A stretch of DNA of 64,000 nt. Origin: Chitinophaga niabensis. Its GTDB lineage: Bacteria > Bacteroidota > Bacteroidia > Chitinophagales > Chitinophagaceae. How positions within the stretch are numbered: position 1 is the stretch's first letter; every line of letters starts with the position of its first letter. Positions 58,385 to 64,000 of this stretch are shown here, one piece after another. The notes below the pieces were generated by a model. It saw only the letters and a program-made list of their open reading frames with translations, made no database searches and was not told the origin of the DNA. Position numbers and translations under genes: made by a program. The stretch is from positions 62,001 to 126,000 of the forward strand of contig JAFIGY010000002.1 in the NCBI GenBank assembly GCA_017849435.1, given 5' to 3'.

Positions 58385-60433
58385 CTAATTTCGCTTCATA
58401 TTTTCGAGTTCCTGTTGCATGGAGAACATCTGATCCCGTAAACGGGCAGCTTCCATGAAGTCGAGATCTTTCGCCGCCTTTTCCATTTCCTTTTTCACCC
58501 GGGCGATGGACTTCTCCATCTGCGGAATGCTCTTAATGGTATCCTGGTTGAATGAAGTTCCCTCGTCCGTCACCACCGCCATCTCATCATGCACGGCGTA
58601 AGGCGAGCTTTCATCAAAATGCCGGATCTCCAGTACGGAGGTTTGCCCGAGTATCTGCTCTTTCGATTTTCGTACGGTCCTTGGCGTTATATGATGCTCC
58701 TGGTTATGTTTTCGCTGCTTCTCCCGCCTACGGTCTGTTTCATCGATAGTGCGCTGCATGCTCTCGGTGATCTTGTCGGCATAAAATATCACTAATCCGT
58801 CCACGTTCCGCGCGGCACGACCGGCGGTTTGGGTGAGCGAGCGCTCATCCCGCAGGAAACCTTCCTTATCCGCATCCAGAATAGCCACCAGCGATACTTC
58901 CGGCAGATCCAACCCTTCCCGCAGGAGGTTCACACCTACGAGTACATCTATATTACCGAGCCGCAGATCACGGAGTATCTCCACGCGCTCCAGCGTATCC
59001 ACTTCGGAGTGGATGTAGCGGGATTTGATGTTGATACGATGCAGGTATTTATCCATTTCCTCGGCCATGCGCTTGGTGAGGGTGGTCACCAGTACGCGAT
59101 CCCCTTTCTGCACCCGCTTGTCGATCTCATCCAGCAGGTCATCCACCTGGTTCTTGCTGGGACGTACTTCTATCGGCGGATCGAGCAGACCGGTGGGCCG
59201 TACGATTTGTTCCACCACAATACCTTCCGTCTGTTTCAGTTCATATTCACCCGGTGTGGCACTTACGAAGATCGTTTGGTTGAGGAGGTTCTCGAATTCA
59301 TGGAAATTCAGCGGCCGGTTGTCCAGCGCGGACGGCAGCCGGAAGCCAAAGTCCACCAGCGTCAGTTTCCGGGAGCGGTCGCCGCCATACATCCCGCTGA
59401 CCTGTGGAATGGTGACATGGCTTTCATCGATCACCAGCAGGAAATCTTTCGGGAAATAATCCAGCAGGCAGAACGGCCGTGTACCAGGTCTTCTGCGGTC
59501 CAGGAAGCGGGAATAGTTTTCGATACCTGCGCAATATCCCAGTTCGCGGATCATCTCTACATCGTAATTCACTCTTTCAGACAATCGTTGTGCTTCGATC
59601 AGTTTGCCGTTGTTTTTGAAATATTCCACCTGTGCGGCCAGTTCATCCTGTATTTCCGCGAGTATCTGCACCATCAGGTCTTTCGGCGCCAGGTACAGGT
59701 TAGCCGGGAAAATGGCGGCTGTATCCAGCGTTGTGATCCTTTTGCCATTCGTTACATCAAAACTTTCGATCTCTTCGATCTCATCCCCGAAGAACGTGAT
59801 CCGGTAACCATAATCCACATACGGCAGGTTAATATCCACCGTATCCCCCTGCACCCGAAAGTTACCGCGATTGAAATCGCCGGTGGTGCGTGTATAAAGT
59901 GCGTTCACGAGGCCGTGGAGCAGGGTATTCCTGCCAATATTGAGGCCTTTGTGCAGGCGGATGATCCCATTCTCGAAATCGGTGGGATTCCCCATACCGT
60001 AAATGCAGGAAACGCTGGCTACCACGATGATGTCCCGCCTGCCGGACAGCAGGTTGGAAGTGGCGCGGAGGCGGAGTTTATCCAGTTCCTCGTTGATGGC
60101 GAGATCCTTTTCAATATACGTATCGCTCACCGGCATGTAGGCCTCCGGCTGGTAATAATCATAATAGCTGACGAAGTACTCCACTGCGTTTTCGGGGAAG
60201 AACTGTTTGAATTCACCGTAGAGTTGTGCCACGAGGGTTTTATTGTGGGTAAGTACCAACGTGGGTTTCTGCGTGTTCTGGATCACATTCGCAACGGTGA
60301 AGGTCTTTCCCGAGCCCGTTACCCCTAACAGGGTCTGGGCCCGTTCTCCATCCTGCAGGCCTTCGGTGAGCTGACGGATGGCCGAGGGCTGATCACCCGA
60401 GGGCTGATATGGAGCGTGAAGCTTAAAGGGCAT
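58385..60433 (-). CDS. uvrB: UvrABC excision nuclease subunit B
   Basis: A 682-residue DNA repair helicase-like protein. Walker A GVTGSGKT (37-44), the beta-hairpin YYDYYQPEAYMPVSDTYIEK that inserts between DNA strands, helicase motifs DESHVTIPQVSGMYGGDRSR, VDTLERVEILRDLRLG, and VGVNLLREGLDLPEVSLVAI, and a C-terminal UVR motif (KDLDFMEAARLRDQMFSM) that contacts UvrC. Full length. uvrA and uvrC are elsewhere. Divergent from the S1/P1 nuclease gene. Confidence 0.97.
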   Translation of the reverse strand: MPFKLHAPYQPSGDQPSAIRQLTEGLQDGERAQTLLGVTGSGKTFTVANVIQNTQKPTLVLTHNKTLVAQLYGEFKQFFPENAVEYFVSYYDYYQPEAYMPVSDTYIEKDLAINEELDKLRLRATSNLLSGRRDIIVVASVSCIYGMGNPTDFENGIIRLHKGLNIGRNTLLHGLVNALYTRTTGDFNRGNFRVQGDTVDINLPYVDYGYRITFFGDEIEEIESFDVTNGKRITTLDTAAIFPANLYLAPKDLMVQILAEIQDELAAQVEYFKNNGKLIEAQRLSERVNYDVEMIRELGYCAGIENYSRFLDRRRPGTRPFCLLDYFPKDFLLVIDESHVTIPQVSGMYGGDRSRKLTLVDFGFRLPSALDNRPLNFHEFENLLNQTIFVSATPGEYELKQTEGIVVEQIVRPTGLLDPPIEVRPSKNQVDDLLDEIDKRVQKGDRVLVTTLTKRMAEEMDKYLHRINIKSRYIHSEVDTLERVEILRDLRLGNIDVLVGVNLLREGLDLPEVSLVAILDADKEGFLRDERSLTQTAGRAARNVDGLVIFYADKITESMQRTIDETDRRREKQRKHNQEHHITPRTVRKSKEQILGQTSVLEIRHFDESSPYAVHDEMAVVTDEGTSFNQDTIKSIPQMEKSIARVKKEMEKAAKDLDFMEAARLRDQMFSMQQELENMKRN

Positions 60434-60583
60434 AATGATATCTTTTTTGGATCAGGGAGATCGAATTTCGGATTTTAGCAGGGAAATGCTTTGTTAAAAT
60501 TTTCCGTTAATTTGAGCATTCTGTTCAAAGATCGGGTCGCAATACCCGAAATTCGCGGAACAAAATTCGACAAATCCATTTAC

Positions 60584-61384
60584 ATGAAAAAACACTTTTT
60601 AAGTAGTCTCATTGCGGGCATCCTGCTGATCGGCACAATGCCGGTAAAAGCCTGGGGCCCTACGGGCCACCGGGTGATAGGAGAGATCGCTTCCTTTTAT
60701 CTGAGTCCTAAAGCACAGCTGGGTATCCGTGCGATCATCGGCAATGAAACACTGGCCATGATCTCCAACTGGCCGGACTTGATCAGGTCCGACACCACCG
60801 GTCAGTATAAATCCACTTCCCCCTGGCATTACCTCGATTTTCCGGGGCATTGCAGCCACACTGAGTTTGAATCCCTGCTGGCCGCTGCACATGGGGAGAA
60901 TCTCTACAGCCAGATCGAGGCCATGAGCAAAGAATTGAAGGATCCCAAAACACCCGCTGCCCGCAAACGTTTTGCATTGAGCTTTCTCGTACACCTGCTA
61001 GGCGACCTGCACCAGCCGCTGCATGTTGGTCGGGATGAAGACCTGGGTGGCAACAAGATACAGGTTACCTGGTTCGACCAGCCCACCAACCTGCACCGTG
61101 TATGGGACGAGCATCTTATCGATTTCCAGCAGTACAGCTATACTGAGTACGCCAATATTTTAAACCGAGTGGCAACGAAGGCCGATGTGAAAGATATACA
61201 GGCCGGGCGTTTGCAGGACTGGCTGTGGGAATCGCACCTGTTGTCAGACAAAGTGTATGACCGCACAAAGAATGGGGACAAATTGAGTTACCGCTACAAC
61301 TATCTTTTTGTGGATGATCTGAATGCACAGTTGTTGAAGGGCGGGGTGAGACTGGCGAAGGTGTTGAATGAGATATTTAAATAA
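60584..61384 (+). CDS. S1/P1 family nuclease
   Basis: A 266-residue secreted zinc nuclease cleaving single-stranded nucleic acids. Signal peptide 1-23 ends just before W24, the zinc-binding N-terminal Trp of the mature enzyme (WGPTGHRVIGEIA). Other ligands are in HLLGDLHQPLHVGRDEDLGG (HxxxDxxxPxH) and HRVWDEHLI. The ATG at 60584 fits the signal peptide; an in-frame upstream extension to 60491 would add 31 residues and bury it. It probably salvages nucleotides and phosphate outside the cell. Confidence 0.92.
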   Translation: MKKHFLSSLIAGILLIGTMPVKAWGPTGHRVIGEIASFYLSPKAQLGIRAIIGNETLAMISNWPDLIRSDTTGQYKSTSPWHYLDFPGHCSHTEFESLLAAAHGENLYSQIEAMSKELKDPKTPAARKRFALSFLVHLLGDLHQPLHVGRDEDLGGNKIQVTWFDQPTNLHRVWDEHLIDFQQYSYTEYANILNRVATKADVKDIQAGRLQDWLWESHLLSDKVYDRTKNGDKLSYRYNYLFVDDLNAQLLKGGVRLAKVLNEIFK

Positions 61385-61387
61385 GAA

Positions 61388-61413
61388 GAAAGGCGCTCAA
61401 ATGAGCGCCTTTC
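61388..61413. terminator. Bidirectional terminator between the S1/P1 nuclease and PfkB genes
   Basis: GAAAGGCGCTC - AAAT - GAGCGCCTTTC, an 11-bp perfect stem just after the nuclease stop codon and 7 bp from the convergent PfkB stop. Confidence 0.88.
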
Positions 61414-61419
61414 AAATAA

Positions 61420-62343
61420 CTATACTAATGCGATATCAAAGTTCACTAACTCCACAAACTGCTCCAGCCTTGCGCTGATGTCTTCTTTCGTGATCTCCCG
61501 CAACCTTGCCGCACCGAATTTTTCTACACAGAAGGAAGCCATGGCAGAACCTACGATGATCGCTGTTTTCATGTTCTCGAAAGAGATATCCTTTGTTTTC
61601 GCCAGATGCCCTATGAAGCCGCCGGCAAAGGTATCTCCCGCACCGGTAGGATCGAATACTTCTTCCAGTGGAAGAGCCGGAGCAAAGAATACGTTATTTC
61701 CATGGAACAGGAGCGCACCGTGTTCTCCTTTCTTGATAATAAGATATTTCGGACCCATGGTCAGCACTTTCTTAGCAGCTTTCACGAGAGAGAACTCGCC
61801 GGTCAGCTGCCGTGCCTCGCTGTCGTTCACCAACAGTACATCCACCATTTTCAGGGTTTTCAGCAGATCATCCAGGGCTACATCCATCCAGAAGTTCATG
61901 GTATCCATTACGATCAGTTTTGGACGGGGATGCATCTGGTTGATCACGCTCATCTGCACCTGCGGTGTAAGATTACCGAGGATAAGGAATTCGCTGCCCT
62001 GGTAGCTGGCCGGGATCACGGGCTGGAAATCTGCCAGTACATTCAATTCCGTTACAAGCGTATCCCTTGAGTTCATGTCCAGATGATAACGGCCGGCCCA
62101 GTAAAAGGATTTCTCGTCTTTTTTCACCTGCACACCGTCCAGCGCAACACCTCTTTGTGTCAGCGCATCCAGTTCCGCCTGCGGAAAATCACCACCGATC
62201 ACGGACACCTGATTCACGGGTTGTACAAAGTTGGAAGCGGCCCAGGCGATATAAGAAGCCGATCCGCCGACGATTTTATCCGATTTACCAAAGGGCGTTT
62301 CAATATCGTCGAACGCCATCGTGCCTACTACGGTAAGAGACAT
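61420..62343 (-). CDS. PfkB family carbohydrate/nucleoside kinase
   Basis: A 307-residue ribokinase-fold enzyme. GGSASYIAWAASNF (substrate side), GPKYLIIKKGEHGALLFHG, and DPTGAGDTFAGGF (231-243) with catalytic base D237 and the anion hole GAGD are the family signature. It phosphorylates a sugar or nucleoside with ATP. The substrate cannot be told; the residues MNFWMDVALDDL resemble nucleoside/adenosine-kinase-like members. Confidence 0.9.
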   Translation of the reverse strand: MSLTVVGTMAFDDIETPFGKSDKIVGGSASYIAWAASNFVQPVNQVSVIGGDFPQAELDALTQRGVALDGVQVKKDEKSFYWAGRYHLDMNSRDTLVTELNVLADFQPVIPASYQGSEFLILGNLTPQVQMSVINQMHPRPKLIVMDTMNFWMDVALDDLLKTLKMVDVLLVNDSEARQLTGEFSLVKAAKKVLTMGPKYLIIKKGEHGALLFHGNNVFFAPALPLEEVFDPTGAGDTFAGGFIGHLAKTKDISFENMKTAIIVGSAMASFCVEKFGAARLREITKEDISARLEQFVELVNFDIALV

Positions 62344-62395
62344 GTAATGAACAGATTAGAGGTCTAAAATTGGGCAAATGTAAGGAATTAGCCCC

Positions 62396-63799
62396 TTAAA
62401 CCTTCACTTTCTTCCAGTTCCCCCGTTTGAAGATCATAATAGCTGTTACCGCGATGATGGATTCCGCGATCACGATGGCCCAGAAAACCCCGGTAGGCCC
62501 CCATTCAAAGATGATCGCCAGCAGGTAGGCCAATGGGATCTGGATCATCCAGAAACCGAAAAGGTTGATGAACGTAGGCGTACGGGTGTCCCCGGCGCCA
62601 TTGAAGGATTGAGCCATCACCATACCGAACGCGTAAAAAACGTACCCGATGCTGACCAGGCGAAGGCCCTCCACACCATAAGCCAGCACAAAAGGATCAT
62701 GGGAGAATATCCGCAATATCCAGGGCGCGAAAATGATAAAGAATACAGACACGATGCCAAGGAAGATCATGTTCATATAAGCTGCTTTCCAGACGCTCTT
62801 CTCTGCGCGATCCGGCTCCCCTGCTCCAAGGTTCTGGCCAACCAGCGTGGCTGCAGCATTCGCGAGCCCCCAGGCGGGCAGGATGGCGAAGACGATGATG
62901 CGGATGGCGAAGGTGTATCCGGCGAGGGCGTCTTCCCCGAACCGGGAAATGATGCGGATAAGGAATATCCAGCTGGCCGAACTGATCAGGAATTGTAAGG
63001 TACCCCCGGCTGCTATGCGTATCATTTTAAGGATGGTATCCAGTTCCGGCTTTACATGATGCCAGGTCAGGCGGATCAGCTTTTTGCCGCTGCAAAGATG
63101 GTATAGCTGATACACTACCCCAACGCCCCGACCGATAGTGGTCGCTATAGCGGCGCCGGGCAAACCGAGGTCCAGGCCATAGATGCACAGAGGGCAAAGG
63201 AAGATATTCAGGATATTGGCCAGCCATAAGCTCCGCATCGCAATGCTCGCCTCCCCGGCTCCTCTGAATATTCCGTTAATCAGGAACAACAGCACAATCA
63301 CCAGGTTGCCGGCCAAAGCAATTTTCGTATAGCCATGACCGGATGCGATCATTTCTTTGTCCGCCCCCATAATCCCCAGTATCTCCCTGGAGTATATCAG
63401 CCCCACAATACTAACCAGCACAGAAAAAGCGAAGGACAAATACAGCGCCTGCATGGCGGCGCGGGAAGCGCCATCCGGATCCTTTTCCCCAATCCTCCTG
63501 GCCACCACCGCAGTGGCCGCCATACTGATACCGATGGCGATGGAATAAATAATGCTCAATACAGATTCCGTCAAACCTACAGTAGCCACTGCCGCTTTCC
63601 CCAAACCTCCTACAAAATAGGCGTCTACCAGGGCAAACAGGGATTCCATGGTCATCTCCAGCATCATGGGTATGGCCAGTAATACCAATGCCCGGTTAAT
63701 GCTGCCGGATGTATAGACTTTTTCTTCTCCTTTAACGGCCTCTTTAAAAAGCCTCCAAAGTTGCTGTACACGAGTCATAACCTGCGTAAATGTTCGCAT
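62396..63799 (-). CDS. MATE family efflux transporter
   Basis: A 467-residue membrane protein with twelve helices in two homologous halves (LVLLAIPMMLEMTMESLFAL and IRIAAGGTLQFLISSASWIF). MESLFALVDAYFVGGLGKAA with AVATVGLTES marks the N-lobe; AWGLANAAATLVGQNLGAGE and QSFNGAGDTRTPTFIN the C-lobe. Exports drugs or metabolites using Na+ or H+. The first ATG (63797-63799) is used; an internal Met at residue 8 is possible. A long leader with a hairpin lies upstream. Confidence 0.93.
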   Translation of the reverse strand: MRTFTQVMTRVQQLWRLFKEAVKGEEKVYTSGSINRALVLLAIPMMLEMTMESLFALVDAYFVGGLGKAAVATVGLTESVLSIIYSIAIGISMAATAVVARRIGEKDPDGASRAAMQALYLSFAFSVLVSIVGLIYSREILGIMGADKEMIASGHGYTKIALAGNLVIVLLFLINGIFRGAGEASIAMRSLWLANILNIFLCPLCIYGLDLGLPGAAIATTIGRGVGVVYQLYHLCSGKKLIRLTWHHVKPELDTILKMIRIAAGGTLQFLISSASWIFLIRIISRFGEDALAGYTFAIRIIVFAILPAWGLANAAATLVGQNLGAGEPDRAEKSVWKAAYMNMIFLGIVSVFFIIFAPWILRIFSHDPFVLAYGVEGLRLVSIGYVFYAFGMVMAQSFNGAGDTRTPTFINLFGFWMIQIPLAYLLAIIFEWGPTGVFWAIVIAESIIAVTAIMIFKRGNWKKVKV

Positions 63800-64000
63800 G
63801 TTTAACGAATTAGATAACGATAAAATTCAATAATAATAAATAATGCTTGTGGTGCTTGGGCTACACCATCAAACGAGGAGATGAATACTGTTAGCATCGA
63901 TCTGCTAACCACATTAGAATTTCATATGCATATAATTGAGGAATACAAAAGTAACAGAATTGCCGAATTCCTCTCGCTAAATCTTACCAGTTCAATTTAT
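63800..64000 (-). promoter_or_regulatory. Promoter and hairpin leader of the MATE gene
   Basis: An exact -7 box TACTTTTG lies at 63946-63953 on the minus strand. The transcript would start near 63939, with a leader of about 140 nt before the ATG at 63799. Within it GTTAGCA - TCGATC - TGCTAAC (63890-63909) forms a perfect 7-bp hairpin. No known riboswitch is recognised. Confidence 0.45.

Noticed and set aside
63881-64000. Plus-strand partial ORF (MNTVSIDLL...) open to the right edge
   Set aside because: GAGGAG abuts the ATG with no spacing, the frame runs through the hairpin and the MATE promoter, and the end cannot be seen. I treat it as chance.
1-64000. Phage, transposon, CRISPR, toxin-antitoxin or defence island
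   Set aside because: No transposase, integrase, Cas, restriction or phage structural protein was recognised, and gene content is housekeeping.

Overview
The window looks like chromosome of a Bacteroidota member, most likely Chitinophagaceae (Chitinophaga-like). The evidence is an alternative complex III (Act) gene set joined to a cytochrome oxidase operon, type III pantothenate kinase, a CarboxypepD-type TonB receptor, many Bacteroidota-specific DUFs, weak ribosome binding sites, and repeated perfect matches to the Bacteroidota -7 promoter box TAnnTTTG. I see no prophage, IS element, CRISPR array, rRNA or tRNA. Most of the window is ordinary core chromosome.

Layout. 1-5.8 kb: a truncated fatty-acid-hydroxylase-like gene, a beta-lactamase-fold/polysaccharide deacetylase fusion, a FAH-family/flavin reductase pair, a DUF4197 protein and a tandem UspA protein. 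5.9-12.5 kb: lysS, a frameshifted DoxX-like gene, a DPP IV-type peptidase, csaA and an aldo/keto reductase. Scattered through this stretch are four copies of a short hairpin-bearing repeat. 12.6-22.3 kb: an envelope/CoA operon (lptC, barrel protein, coaX, Lon-N protein), three glycosyltransferases, meaB, an SMR transporter, a ClC channel and a MarR regulator with a cysteine tail. 22.3-38.2 kb: one long minus-strand respiratory operon, actABCDEF - coxB - coxA - ctaB - two coxC - coxD - SCO - DUF420 - small Cys protein. It encodes a quinol:cytochrome c oxidoreductase, an aa3-type oxidase and their assembly factors. 38.6-47.6 kb: purN, a small barrel protein, a TonB receptor, and a divergent metal locus. 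That locus has MerC and a CobW GTPase on one side, and an ABC ATPase/permease/DUF3299 set followed by SCO and a Fur-family regulator on the other. Two Fur-type 7-1-7 palindromes sit in the divergent promoter region. 47.6-64 kb: an M3 peptidase, DUF5606, a lamin-tail surface protein, asd, DUF2461, a porin-amt pair, uvrB, an S1/P1 nuclease, a PfkB kinase and a MATE pump.

The least explained signal is the repeat family at 7959-11422. Each copy carries a perfect or near-perfect hairpin whose fifth base pair covaries between copies, a conserved promoter-like block, and (in three copies) two direct repeats exactly 21 bp apart. Read on the minus strand this is operator - promoter - hairpin - U tract, which suggests very short regulated RNAs or attenuators. 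Several start codons were corrected using promoter positions: lysS, purN, the DUF5606 gene and the small Cys protein. All functional calls rest on reading motifs by eye; no database search was run.
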